This document shows positions 35,890 to 44,619 of a stretch of 64,000 nucleotides of DNA, one piece after another. Source of the DNA: Chlamydiales bacterium (lineage in GTDB: Bacteria > Chlamydiota > Chlamydiia > Chlamydiales > SM23-39). The stretch lies in the NCBI GenBank assembly GCA_030681135.1, contig JAUXXF010000001.1, forward strand, positions 50,071-114,070. The letters run 5' to 3'. The number at the start of each line of letters is the position of its first letter. Positions within the stretch are counted from its first letter, which is position 1. Made by a program: the position numbers and the translations under genes. The notes beneath the pieces are model-generated. The model ran no database searches. It was not told where the DNA came from and saw only the letters and a list, made by a program, of their open reading frames with translations.

Positions 35890-37299
35890 TTACCACAATC
35901 CCAATATCTTCCACCAACATCCCCCGACAACCATCCAAATCACCAGATTGACTAAGCTAACTAGAAAGCCCATTTTCCACCATTGGGCCACAGAAACATA
36001 TCCAGAACCGAATAAAATAGGTGCAGGCCCGGAGCCATAATGGGTCAAACCTCCAAACAAGTTACTAAAAAAGGCCAAAGTCAATGCTGCTAATTCTGGA
36101 GGAGTTCCTAAGGCAATCGAGACAATGAGCAAGGGAGCATACATCGCTCCTATATGAGCTACATTGCTTGCAAAAAAGTAATGCGTATAAAAATAGACAA
36201 GACTTACAAGAATAAAACCAAAGATCCAAGAAAACCCGCTTACATGAATGACGACCCATTGGCTAAACCAACCAGCAAGACCTAATTTATTCAAAAATGT
36301 CGCCAGCGTCACTAAGGTCGCAAACCAAATGAATGTATCCCAAGCCCCATGCTCTTCAAGAACATCTTTCCATTTCAGCACGCCAGAGAGAAATAAGATC
36401 ACTAAACCTAACATAGCTGCAACTGTTGCCCCCACGGCAAAAAAAGGACCGAATACCCAAAGGATCAGCAATAAACAAAAGGTGGCCAGCATGATCCACT
36501 CTTTAAATTTCATGGGCCCCATAGAGCTTAGTTTTTCTGCAGCCATTACTTTTGCATGAGGCGTCTGGCGGATTGTCGGAGAAATGAATCGATAAAGAAC
36601 ATAAGGGACTGTAAGCAAACTAACGAGCCCGGGGACAAAAGCAGCAATCGCCCAGCTGGCCCAAGTGATTTCAATCCCATTATCTCTTGCTAATCTGGCA
36701 ATCAAAGGATTCCCGGCCATCGAAGTTAAAAACATCGCTGAAGTAATCGCCGTGCCCTGAAAAGCCGCAAGCGTTAAAAAAGCTCCCATCTTCGGATCGT
36801 GAGATCTGCCTGTAAAAATCTCTGCAAGTGATTTTAAAATGGGATAGACGACACCCCCCGCTCTAGCCGTCATACTAGGAATCATGGGAGCTAAAATTAG
36901 ATCCGTAGCCACGAGCCCATAGCCTAGACCTAAACTATTTTTCCCAAAAAGACTCATCACTTTATAGGCTACGCGATTTCCAAGTCCCGTCGAAATAAAT
37001 CCTCTGGCAATGAAAAAAGCAAACACAATCAACCAAACAACGTCATTGCTAAATCCACTAAAGGCCTCTTCGAACGTTAAGGTTTTTGTTGCTGTCACTG
37101 CTGTAAGGGAAAAAAGGGAAACGACTCCCATAGGAAAAGGTTTTAGAACAATCGCCGTAATTGTTGCTACAAAAATGGCAAATAAATGCCAAGCTTTAGG
37201 ATTAACTCCCTCAGGTCCTGGAATAAACCAAACAAAAACACCTAAAGCCAAACAAAAGCCAAACAAAACATACTGTTTATATTTTTCGAATAAAGACAT
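35890..37299 (-). CDS. DASS-family dicarboxylate carrier (2-oxoglutarate/malate translocator type)
   Basis: The 469-residue product has about 12-14 helices. Signature parts are GFSNDVVWLIVFAFFIARGF, GLGNRVAYKVMSLFGKNSLG, SMTARAGGVVYPILKSLAEI, FLTSMAGNPLIARLARDNGI and FSNLFGGLTHYGSGPAPILF. This is the DiT1/SodiT1 subgroup known from chloroplasts and chlamydiae (CT204, as I recall). It exchanges dicarboxylates such as malate and 2-oxoglutarate. Together with malic enzyme and the 2-oxoglutarate dehydrogenase operon in this window it points to host-supplied C4/C5 acids. Confidence 0.93.
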   Translation of the reverse strand: MSLFEKYKQYVLFGFCLALGVFVWFIPGPEGVNPKAWHLFAIFVATITAIVLKPFPMGVVSLFSLTAVTATKTLTFEEAFSGFSNDVVWLIVFAFFIARGFISTGLGNRVAYKVMSLFGKNSLGLGYGLVATDLILAPMIPSMTARAGGVVYPILKSLAEIFTGRSHDPKMGAFLTLAAFQGTAITSAMFLTSMAGNPLIARLARDNGIEITWASWAIAAFVPGLVSLLTVPYVLYRFISPTIRQTPHAKVMAAEKLSSMGPMKFKEWIMLATFCLLLILWVFGPFFAVGATVAAMLGLVILFLSGVLKWKDVLEEHGAWDTFIWFATLVTLATFLNKLGLAGWFSQWVVIHVSGFSWIFGFILVSLVYFYTHYFFASNVAHIGAMYAPLLIVSIALGTPPELAALTLAFFSNLFGGLTHYGSGPAPILFGSGYVSVAQWWKMGFLVSLVNLVIWMVVGGCWWKILGLW

Positions 37300-37350
37300 T
37301 CATCCACCCCAAAAATAAAAATTATACATTTTGAGGCATTTTTTGAAAGA

Positions 37351-38073
37351 TTAACAAGACCGATAAAGAAACAAACCACCAAAGCCAAGGAGAGTAGCTA
37401 CGATTAAACGCCATCTTGGAATAGGGCGATGAGAAACATAAATATGGCCTTCCCGATCCCAGCTTGTGGTTTGCATAGTTGTTAGCCGATAGTAGGCCGT
37501 CAGCATACAAAGTCCATTAAGAAAAGGAATTCCGAGCCCAAGGCCGCGCCACCAGACAGAAAAGCTTCTTTTCAAAGCAGTCATCAAATCGGCCCGTTTT
37601 TTTCTGCCAAATTGTAAATCGGTGCGCAAAAACCATTTCCCTGGCGTTTTCCCCCACAACACTAAAAAAAGCGTCTCAAAAGGTATCCAACATAAAAACT
37701 CAAGCGGGATCAAATTTTCTAAAAACCCTACAGCCCCTTTCTCATAATGAAAAAACTTTTTGAACAAACAAAGGACAAGACAAAACAGCGAATAATCGAC
37801 AAAGCGGGCTAAGCCCCGAACCCATGGATTAGCCTTTTTAGACTTTGCATGGACGCGATCTTCTCCAGTAATGATTTCTGACGGTTCTATTATCTCGACT
37901 TTATCCAATTTTATGCCGGCATCTCCGAAAAGAGCATTCGCGCTTTTATGATTTTTTTGCTCGTTAATAGAGTTTTCAGAGCTATTAACTCGCAAAAAAA
38001 TCATAAAATCATCGAACGCCTTTCTCGGATCTGCTCGGCAAAAATTGGATAAAGTCGAGATTATTTCTGTCAT
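37351..38073 (-). CDS. RDD-family membrane protein
   Basis: The roughly 240-residue product has a soluble N-terminal part. From about residue 85 it has the RDD pattern: WVRGLARFVDYSLFCLVLCL, FETLFLVLWGKTPGKWFLRT and a later helix ATLLGFGGLFLYRSC. It starts at the ATG (38073) that overlaps the tsaC TGA as ATGA, so it is translationally coupled. The function of RDD proteins is mostly unknown, with some acting as ion antiporters. Confidence 0.75.
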   Translation of the reverse strand: MTEIISTLSNFCRADPRKAFDDFMIFLRVNSSENSINEQKNHKSANALFGDAGIKLDKVEIIEPSEIITGEDRVHAKSKKANPWVRGLARFVDYSLFCLVLCLFKKFFHYEKGAVGFLENLIPLEFLCWIPFETLFLVLWGKTPGKWFLRTDLQFGRKKRADLMTALKRSFSVWWRGLGLGIPFLNGLCMLTAYYRLTTMQTTSWDREGHIYVSHRPIPRWRLIVATLLGFGGLFLYRSC

Positions 38074-38981
38074 GATAAAAAACCTGCGCATCGAAAGACT
38101 CGATTCATGAGCCCAAGATCTTGTTGCATAAGAGGGTCGCAGTAAATGGCAACTTCCTCAATCCCCTGCTGATCAGCCTCTCTTAAAAGAGCATAAAAAT
38201 TTCGACGGTTAAATACAATAGAGTGCGGCTTTTCTTCTGAAGAAAGAAGATAGGGATGGGTAGGCGGAAGCTCTTTAGGATTTAAAAATAACCGGACCTG
38301 CGCTTTAGGAGAATAGTGTCGATGAAGCATTCCGGGAGAATAGACAGGTCCTTTATGATCTGTAAGCAGTACCTCTGTTTGTAAAACCGATTCTAATTCT
38401 TCTTTCCGAATTGAACCAGGGCGTAGTAGAACCGGGGATGTGCCAGCGAGATAAATGACGGTCGACTCTATCCCAATTGCACACTCCCCTCCATCTAAAA
38501 CCAAAGCGACCTTGTCACCTAAATCTTCTCTCACATGACTTGCCTGAGTAGGGCTTGGCCTACCTGATAAATTGGCAGAAGGGGCTACTAGCGGCTGACC
38601 GACTGCTTCAATAAGGCGAAGCGCTAGGGGGTGAAATGGCATCCGTACAGCAATTGTAGGGTGGCCTGCAGAGACTAAAGAAGGCACCTCAGGGCGCTTT
38701 TTTAAGACCATCGTGAGAGGACCAGGCCAAAACGCTTTGGCCAATAGAAAAAAAGTCTTTGGAAGATCGAGAGCTAAACAATCTACCTGGCTGATAGAAC
38801 TCACATGAGCAATTAAGGGGTTGTTCGATGGCCTCCCCTTGACAAGGAAAATTTTTTTTACCGAGGGTTCGGAGAAAACAGGAGCACCCAAACCATAAAC
38901 GGTTTCGGTTGGAAAAGCTACTAGTTCCCCCCTTTTCAAAAGATCGGCAGCATGTAAAATTTTTTCTTCTTCCTGTTCCAT
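38070..38981 (-). CDS. tsaC: Threonylcarbamoyl-AMP synthase (Sua5/YrdC family)
   Basis: The 303-residue product has the YrdC core: GELVAFPTETVYGLGAPVFS, KGRPSNNPLIAHVSS, FWPGPLTMVLKKR, TIAVRMPFHPLAL, PLVAPSANLSGRPSPTQA, and GIESTVI. A C-terminal Sua5-type extension begins near SPGMLHRHYSPKAQV. It makes threonylcarbamoyl-AMP for tRNA t6A37 in the cytoplasm. It is upstream of and coupled to the RDD gene. Confidence 0.93.
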   Translation of the reverse strand: MEQEEEKILHAADLLKRGELVAFPTETVYGLGAPVFSEPSVKKIFLVKGRPSNNPLIAHVSSISQVDCLALDLPKTFFLLAKAFWPGPLTMVLKKRPEVPSLVSAGHPTIAVRMPFHPLALRLIEAVGQPLVAPSANLSGRPSPTQASHVREDLGDKVALVLDGGECAIGIESTVIYLAGTSPVLLRPGSIRKEELESVLQTEVLLTDHKGPVYSPGMLHRHYSPKAQVRLFLNPKELPPTHPYLLSSEEKPHSIVFNRRNFYALLREADQQGIEEVAIYCDPLMQQDLGLMNRVFRCAGFLS

Positions 38982-39015
38982 GACCTAAATAGCATAGCGA
39001 AGAGAGCGGATCTTA

Positions 39016-39888
39016 TCAAGGCCTGGGGTGGAAAGTAGTAAAGGATGTTTGAAGGCGTTGCCCACTTACGTGCGTATAGCGGTCGGTCGTGCTAATATCT
39101 TCATGGCCGAGCATATCTTGGATCAAACGAAGATCAGCCCCCCTTTCCAGTAAATGTGTAGCAAATGAGTGACGAAGAGTATGAGGAGATACTTCTTTTG
39201 GAATTCCAGCTAATTTGGCATAAAATTTAATTCGCGCCCAAACAGTTACTCGAGAAATCGCTTTGCCTTTTCGAGAAATAAATAAAGGCGCCGTTTCTGA
39301 TTCTTGCTCTGTGCGAATGAGAGATAAATAACGATCCACCGCAAGAATGGCCTTTTTCCCCACAGGAATCACTCGCTCTTTTTTTCCCTTCCCTTGAACT
39401 TTCACAAACGTATCGTGCAAATCCAAGATCCTTAATTGGCAGAGCTCAGATACCCTCATGCCTGTTGCATAAAGTAGCTCCAGCATTGCCTGATCTCTTA
39501 TGCCCATAGGGTCTTCAAGACAGGGAGTTGCCAGCAAAAGATCCACCTCCTCGATACTCAGCACCTCGGGGACTAATTGCCAAATTTTTGGAGTGTCCAG
39601 ATAGCTTCCTAAATCTACGGACACCTCCCCTTCCTTCTTTAAAAAACGAAAAAACACTTTCAGAGAAACAAGGATGCGACAAATCGTACTCGAGGCGTAG
39701 GAGCGCGCATAGAGAGAACTTAGAAAATCGACGATTTTATCAGAGGTGATCTCTTTCCAGAGGGGGGAAGGTCCAACAAAAGTAGCAAAAAGGGCTAAAT
39801 CCCGCCCATACGCTTCAATTGTATGGGGAGACAGCCCTTTTTCCGAACGGATGTAATCTAAAAAATCGAGAAGTTTTGGGTCTTGCAT
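39016..39888 (-). CDS. xerD: Xer-type tyrosine recombinase
   Basis: The 290-residue product has an N-terminal SAM-like core-binding domain (LLDFLDYIRSEKGLSPHTIE). The catalytic domain has Arg145 (ATGMRVSELCQL), Lys169 (VQGKGKKERVIPVG), His236 and Arg239 (SPHTLRHSFATHLL), His262 (LGHEDISTTDRYTHV) and Tyr271. Length and motifs fit XerD/XerC, which resolve chromosome dimers at dif. XerC versus XerD is not distinguished, and no attachment site is seen here, so a housekeeping role is preferred over a phage integrase. Confidence 0.9.
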   Translation of the reverse strand: MQDPKLLDFLDYIRSEKGLSPHTIEAYGRDLALFATFVGPSPLWKEITSDKIVDFLSSLYARSYASSTICRILVSLKVFFRFLKKEGEVSVDLGSYLDTPKIWQLVPEVLSIEEVDLLLATPCLEDPMGIRDQAMLELLYATGMRVSELCQLRILDLHDTFVKVQGKGKKERVIPVGKKAILAVDRYLSLIRTEQESETAPLFISRKGKAISRVTVWARIKFYAKLAGIPKEVSPHTLRHSFATHLLERGADLRLIQDMLGHEDISTTDRYTHVSGQRLQTSFTTFHPRP

Positions 39889-39920
39889 TTACTAAGATTC
39901 TTATAACAAAGAATCTTATT

Positions 39921-41276
39921 TTACTCATCAGAGCTTTGAGTGCACTCGAAATAAAGCAGCGCAGGAATCACCCAAAGAGGAGATGTCATAGCGCCCGCCG
40001 CTGTGATTGCCCAAAATTCCTTGCCTGTCAGGCCAGATGTTCCTTGATTTTGCTGCCAAAACCAATCTCCTAGCTGTTTAGAAAGGACAGAAGAATCCTG
40101 GCTGAGCCACAATGTAGCCCCGCCGATATAACAAAGACTTGCAACTCCGCCTGTAGATACATTTGCAACAATTGTGCTAAGAAGTGTAATCAAACCCAAG
40201 ATCAATAAAATTCTCTGGTTGATTTTCGCCTTGTAGTTAGCCTCTCTGATCTCCTGGGCTAAAAACTCAAGTTCAAGTTGTGCAGACTTGCCATTTAGAT
40301 CCGGCTCTAGAAGTTTTTTTAAGCGCTTCGCATTTGTCTGATTATTTTTTTTCTTGTCATTCGGCTCTTCAAATTTCTCAGTCAAAAGTTCAAGTTCAAA
40401 TTGTGCAAAATTACCATTTAAATTCAGTTCTAGAAGTTTTTTTACGCACTCTGGATTTGTTTGTCTTTCCAGGCGTGCAATGAGTGCATTTTTTTCATCT
40501 GCCAGTTGCTCTTCTCTTTGTAAGAGGGTGATCAGTACATTCTTTTCTTCTTCAGTAATTTCATCTCGACCTAACAACGCAACGAGCGCTTCGTTTTCAC
40601 TTTCAGTAATTCCTTTTTCACATAATAGGGCGAATAGCGCTTCGTTTTCACTTTCAGTAATTCCTTCTCTCCAATGTATATTCAATACCGTTTTCTGTTG
40701 GTCTTCAGTAATCTCTTTTTGCTGCTGCAAGCGCAGCGCCAGGTCTTTAACGACCTCTTTAGCATTCTCATCATCTCCGAGCTCGCTACTCAACAGTTCA
40801 GTCTCATGGATCCCATGAGCCGCAAGCCCCAAATAACATACGCCCATCATAAGAGCTGATTGTGTCAGTAACACAGAGGCTGCTTGCGCCACAAACGTAG
40901 AACCCGCCAAAGTAGCTACTTTAAGGGTCGTAAGTGAGGCGCCTAACAAGAAATAATTGACAAACTCAGGAAGAATTAAAAAAGTACGGAGGGCAAAAGT
41001 ATGCATGTCTTTATCTTTAGCCAACACCTCCCTTGCCACTAAAAGAGAAGCTTGAACCGCCATCAATGCGGCTGAGCCTGCAGCAAAAACAGTGAAAGGT
41101 CTGCTGAATGTTCCAGCGTAATGGAGTAAACTGCCGCCATTGCTTAAAGTCTCCCTCAAAGCCTCAGAATTACGAATGATCGAAGAAACGTCTATAATAC
41201 AGCCCGCTCGACATTCCTGTAGAAAATTCTGTATACTTTTGGATGCTTGATCCAAAGAATTAATCTGCGCCGACAT
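39921..41276 (-). CDS. Repeat-containing membrane protein of unknown function
   Basis: The 451-residue product has hydrophobic clusters at about 60-90, 105-165 and 355-395, plus one near the C-terminus. Between them (about 190-340) is a charged helical region with degenerate repeats: ITESENEALFALLCEKG, then ITESENEALVALLGRDE, ITEEEKNVLITLL, and two LKKLL(E/L) .. LNG .. AQ(F/L)ELE(L/F)L copies. Hydrophobic pairs surrounding a coiled region recall chlamydial inclusion-membrane or host-directed proteins, but this is inference. There is no signal peptide. Confidence 0.5.
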   Translation of the reverse strand: MSAQINSLDQASKSIQNFLQECRAGCIIDVSSIIRNSEALRETLSNGGSLLHYAGTFSRPFTVFAAGSAALMAVQASLLVAREVLAKDKDMHTFALRTFLILPEFVNYFLLGASLTTLKVATLAGSTFVAQAASVLLTQSALMMGVCYLGLAAHGIHETELLSSELGDDENAKEVVKDLALRLQQQKEITEDQQKTVLNIHWREGITESENEALFALLCEKGITESENEALVALLGRDEITEEEKNVLITLLQREEQLADEKNALIARLERQTNPECVKKLLELNLNGNFAQFELELLTEKFEEPNDKKKNNQTNAKRLKKLLEPDLNGKSAQLELEFLAQEIREANYKAKINQRILLILGLITLLSTIVANVSTGGVASLCYIGGATLWLSQDSSVLSKQLGDWFWQQNQGTSGLTGKEFWAITAAGAMTSPLWVIPALLYFECTQSSDE

Positions 41277-41445
41277 ATTATCAACCTTATTACATTTTTA
41301 TTCGCTTATATTATATCATAAAAGTCACTTAAATTAAACCAGTAAAAAAACCGCTTTTTTATATTAATTAACATCAAGCGTAGTGCTTTCAAACATAGAC
41401 ACATAGCTTGTCAAATTAAAGATTTCTATATATATCTGAAGGCAT

Positions 41446-42057
41446 ATGGAAAACTCTATTTTACCCCCTTCTTCCCCCTTCCGATCCATCCTCATTTTTG
41501 GCCCCCCAGGGTCAGGAAAAGGGACTTTGGGGAAATTTCTCAGTTCTGCTGGCAATCATTTCCACCTCTCTTCGGGAGATATTTTTCGAGGCCTGTCCCC
41601 AGAGTCTCCAGCAGGACAGCTCTACCATAAATATGCAGGAAAAGGGCTGCTTTTGCCCGACGAGATCACCATCGATATTTGGCGCCATTTTGTTGATGGC
41701 CTCATTGCCACCAACCGCTATTTTCCTAGCTCTCAACTTTTATTATTAGACGGGATTCCCAGAACCATACGACAAGCGGATCTTTTACTTGACCACATCA
41801 TCATCGAACAAATTATTGTGTTAACAATTGAGAACACGGAAGAGCTGATCAAAAGGATTCAGCGAAGAGCTCTTATTGAAAAACGGACAGATGATATGGA
41901 TCCAAGCGTTCTAAAAACGCGCATGCAAATCTATCAACAAGAAACAGTAAAAATTTTAAAGCATTACCCGGAAAAGCTCATCTCTTTCTTTAAGGCTGAT
42001 CAAAAACCTCTCGAAGTTTTGCGCGATGTTCTTGTAAAACTTTCCTCCATTCTTTAA
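41446..42057 (+). CDS. Adenylate kinase-like NMP kinase (second copy)
   Basis: The 203-residue product has P-loop ILIFGPPGSGKGTLGKFL, LSSGDIFRGL, LLLLDGIPRTIRQADLLLDH and a short LID region (RRALIEKRTDDMDPSVLKTR). It lacks the zinc-cysteine LID of the exported copy at 32466. The start is leaderless and cytoplasmic. Degenerate positions (DGIPRT instead of DGFPRT) suggest divergence, possibly to another nucleoside monophosphate. This and the exported enzyme are the two NMP kinases in the window. Confidence 0.8.
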   Translation: MENSILPPSSPFRSILIFGPPGSGKGTLGKFLSSAGNHFHLSSGDIFRGLSPESPAGQLYHKYAGKGLLLPDEITIDIWRHFVDGLIATNRYFPSSQLLLLDGIPRTIRQADLLLDHIIIEQIIVLTIENTEELIKRIQRRALIEKRTDDMDPSVLKTRMQIYQQETVKILKHYPEKLISFFKADQKPLEVLRDVLVKLSSIL

Positions 42058-42150
42058 AAGAATCATTTCAGTAGATCAATAAAGCAGAAACAAAGTAAAA
42101 TGGGATCATAATAATAGCTAGTAAACATCTCTAATAATAAGGAGGTTTAA

Positions 42151-42345
42151 ATGAACTCCGCTGATAATAAATACGTTGCTTTATTGGAAAGCCGTGTAGA
42201 CTTTTTAGAAACAGAGCTTTTTCAACTAGATCTTTTGTTAAAAAGGGTGGGATTTCCTGAGGGAATTCCAACATTAAAAGATACGGCTGAGGAAATTCTT
42301 CGGGAAGACGGGGCGATTGAAGTCTTCAATCAACTTGAAGAGTAA
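42151..42345 (+). CDS. Small acidic protein of unknown function
   Basis: The 64-residue product has a strong AAGGAGG Shine-Dalgarno 6 bases before its ATG. It begins MNSADNKYVALLESRVDFLE and contains FPEGIPTLKDTAEEILRE, largely helical and acidic. It lies just upstream of the ferredoxin gene. No family is recognised. Confidence 0.6.
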   Translation: MNSADNKYVALLESRVDFLETELFQLDLLLKRVGFPEGIPTLKDTAEEILREDGAIEVFNQLEE

Positions 42346-42418
42346 AAAAAGAGTAAAAAGCGTTTTGCATTTTTTGTTCTTTCCCGCTAAACTCTACCCA
42401 TAGGAGAATTTACATTCT

Positions 42419-42682
42419 ATGGCAAAGTTAATTTTTGAAGACACCAACGAAGAATTTGAACTTCCTGATGGGTCTTCCATCACCGAAGCCTGCGAACAAG
42501 CGGGAGTCCCTTTTGCGTGTACTGAAGGGGTGTGTGGCACTTGCGTGATTGAAGTCACGGAAGGAATGGCCAATTTATCCTCTTTCAGCGAGGCAGAGTC
42601 TGATTTTCTAGGCGAACTAGATAAAGAGAGACTGGCCTGTCAATGTAAAATCAAATCCGGAAACGTAAAAGTTAAATTTTAG
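42419..42682 (+). CDS. 2Fe-2S ferredoxin
   Basis: The 87-residue product has the plant-type ferredoxin cluster ligands: Cys34, Cys39 and Cys42 in PFACTEGVCGTCVIEV, and the distant Cys74 in RLACQCKIKSG. It begins MAKLIFEDTNEEFELPDGSS. It transfers electrons in the cytoplasm, plausibly for iron-sulfur or other reductive pathways. It is followed 7 bases later by an IscA-like fusion, which fits Fe-S metabolism. Confidence 0.93.
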   Translation: MAKLIFEDTNEEFELPDGSSITEACEQAGVPFACTEGVCGTCVIEVTEGMANLSSFSEAESDFLGELDKERLACQCKIKSGNVKVKF

Positions 42683-42689
42683 AGGAACC

Positions 42690-43250
42690 ATGCAGCAATT
42701 CATCACTAAAGACATGACAATCGAGGATATTTTTCAAAATTTTCCTCAAAAAAGCCAAAAGTTAGCACAAACAATGACCAACTTCGGTCTTCATTGTATT
42801 GGCTGCTCAGCTTCTACAGAGGAAACTCTGCAAGAGGGCATGTACAACCATGGGATGAATGACGCGGCCGTTGAGACTCTTCTAGAAAAACTCAATCAAA
42901 TTCTTGCCGAAGAGGTAGCCCTCGACACCATTACCCTGACTAAAAAGGCTGCAAAAAAATTCAACGAGATTTTAGAGGGTGAAGGAAAATCAGGATGGGC
43001 TCTTAGATTTGAAGAAGAATCAGGCGGCTGTCGAGGATTGGAATACTCTTTAGACTTCTCAGAAAAACCGACGGAAACCGATGTCGTGTTCACCTCTGAG
43101 GGAATTCAAATTCACGTAAGCCGGAAATCTCTCGACCGTCTTTTGGGTTCTGTTATTGATTATGAAGATGGGCTAAAAGGTGCAGGGTTTAAAATTTCCA
43201 ACCCTAACGTGAAATCTTCCTGCCATTGCGGAAGCTCCCACGGTTATTAA
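42690..43250 (+). CDS. DUF1858-IscA/HesB fusion protein, Fe-S related
   Basis: The 186-residue product joins two domains. Residues 1-70 resemble DUF1858 (TIEDIFQNFPQKSQKLAQTM, then NFGLHCIGCSASTEETLQEG) with Cys36 and Cys39. Residues 78-186 form an IscA/HesB A-type carrier with Cys114 in ESGGCRGLEYSLDF and Cys178/Cys180 in SSCHCGSSHGY. A-type proteins pass Fe-S clusters to apoproteins. The adjacent ferredoxin gene supports this. The fusion with DUF1858 is unusual in my experience. Confidence 0.85.
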   Translation: MQQFITKDMTIEDIFQNFPQKSQKLAQTMTNFGLHCIGCSASTEETLQEGMYNHGMNDAAVETLLEKLNQILAEEVALDTITLTKKAAKKFNEILEGEGKSGWALRFEEESGGCRGLEYSLDFSEKPTETDVVFTSEGIQIHVSRKSLDRLLGSVIDYEDGLKGAGFKISNPNVKSSCHCGSSHGY

Positions 43251-43254
43251 GACC

Positions 43255-44619
43255 TTAAATGTGAATAGGAGCTGCGACAATTGCTGAAGCAGCTTCTTTA
43301 ATCGCCTCTGAGAGGGTCGGGTGAGCATTGCATGTCTTGGCAAGATCATCCGCCGTTACTTTCATTCGCATAGCAAGAGTCGCTTCCGAGATGATTTCAG
43401 AAGCGTGAGCACTAATGATGTGCACGCCAAGCAGTCGATGGCTTGAAGCATCTGCCAGAATTTTCACAAACCCCTCTTCTTCACCAGAGCACCTAGCTCT
43501 CGAGTTTGCTTTAAAAGGAAACTTCCCTACTTTATAGGCGATCTTTCTTGTTTTCACTTCTTGCTCTGTTAAACCTACGGAGGCGACTTCAGGAAACGTA
43601 TAAGCAACATTAGGAATCGCTAGATAGTCGACAGAAGTCTGGTGGCCTGCAATCAGCTCTGCTACAGCGCTTCCTTCTTCAGAGGCCTTGTGAGCCAGCA
43701 TAGGACCATCAACAAGATCTCCTATTGCAAAAATATGAGGCTGCGAAGTTCGAAACGATGCATCAATCGGAATAAACCCTTTTTCCGTTTTCTGAACGCC
43801 CGCTTTTTCTAACCCTAACCCTTCTGAAAAAGGGCGCCTGCCGACTGCTACTAAGACAGCATCTGCTGTCATCTGAACTTCTTTGTCTGCTCCTTGGACA
43901 GTTAAAGTTGTTCCTTGAGCCGAAACCACTTTATGGGAAAGGAGAAAATTCATCCCTTGGGCTGTCAGGCTATGTAAAAGCTGTTTGGATAAATCCCCAT
44001 CAAAACCTGGGCAAATACGATCCAAAAACTCAATAAATGTCACCTCAGACCCTAATCTACGATAGACAGAACCTAGTTCCACGCCAATAATCCCCGCTCC
44101 AACGATCAGCAGTTTCTTAGGGACGGAAGAGAGAGCTAAAGCTCCTGTTGAAGAGAGGATCCTTTGTTCATCAAAGGGAAGAAACGGAAGGGCGATTGGC
44201 TCTGATCCTGTGGCCAAGATCACCGATTTTGCTTGAAGAGTTTCAGAGCCTACAGTGATTGTATGAGGATCTTTAAAGGATGCGTGTCCCGTGTAACGAT
44301 CAATCTTGTTTTTTTTAAATAGTCCTTCGATCCCCTTTGTTAGCTGCGTAACAACTGTCTCTTTACGCTCTTGCATCACTTTCCAATCATAAGAGAGAGA
44401 AGAAAAACAAACCCCTTGATGAGCGCCTTCTTTTTCGAGTTGCCAATACCACTGCGATGAATGCAAAAGAGTCTTGGAAGGAATGCAGCCTACATTGAGA
44501 CAAGTGCCTCCCAAAGTAGATCTCTTTTCTATACAGGCAACTTTTAACCCAAGTTGAGCTGAGCGAATAGCAGCTACGTATCCACCCGGACCTGCGCCAA
44601 TGACAACCACATCGTACAT
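43255..44619 (-). CDS. lpdA: Dihydrolipoamide dehydrogenase (E3)
   Basis: The 454-residue flavoprotein has VVVIGAGPGGYVAAIRSAQL (FAD), the redox-active disulfide GGTCLNVGCIPSK, ILATGSEPIALP, the NAD-binding LLIVGAGIIGVELGSVYRRL, IFAIGDLVDGPMLAHKA, and the C-terminal His-Glu pair region CNAHPTLSEAIKEAA. It reoxidises lipoamide for the 2-oxoglutarate dehydrogenase encoded just upstream. Its ATG follows the sucB TAA directly, so it is the last gene of the operon. Confidence 0.97.
   Translation of the reverse strand: MYDVVVIGAGPGGYVAAIRSAQLGLKVACIEKRSTLGGTCLNVGCIPSKTLLHSSQWYWQLEKEGAHQGVCFSSLSYDWKVMQERKETVVTQLTKGIEGLFKKNKIDRYTGHASFKDPHTITVGSETLQAKSVILATGSEPIALPFLPFDEQRILSSTGALALSSVPKKLLIVGAGIIGVELGSVYRRLGSEVTFIEFLDRICPGFDGDLSKQLLHSLTAQGMNFLLSHKVVSAQGTTLTVQGADKEVQMTADAVLVAVGRRPFSEGLGLEKAGVQKTEKGFIPIDASFRTSQPHIFAIGDLVDGPMLAHKASEEGSAVAELIAGHQTSVDYLAIPNVAYTFPEVASVGLTEQEVKTRKIAYKVGKFPFKANSRARCSGEEEGFVKILADASSHRLLGVHIISAHASEIISEATLAMRMKVTADDLAKTCNAHPTLSEAIKEAASAIVAAPIHI

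Noticed and set aside
39016..39888. The tyrosine recombinase as a phage or island integrase.
   Set aside because: Motifs and length fit housekeeping XerC/D. No tRNA-adjacent attachment site, phage genes or composition change is seen around it.
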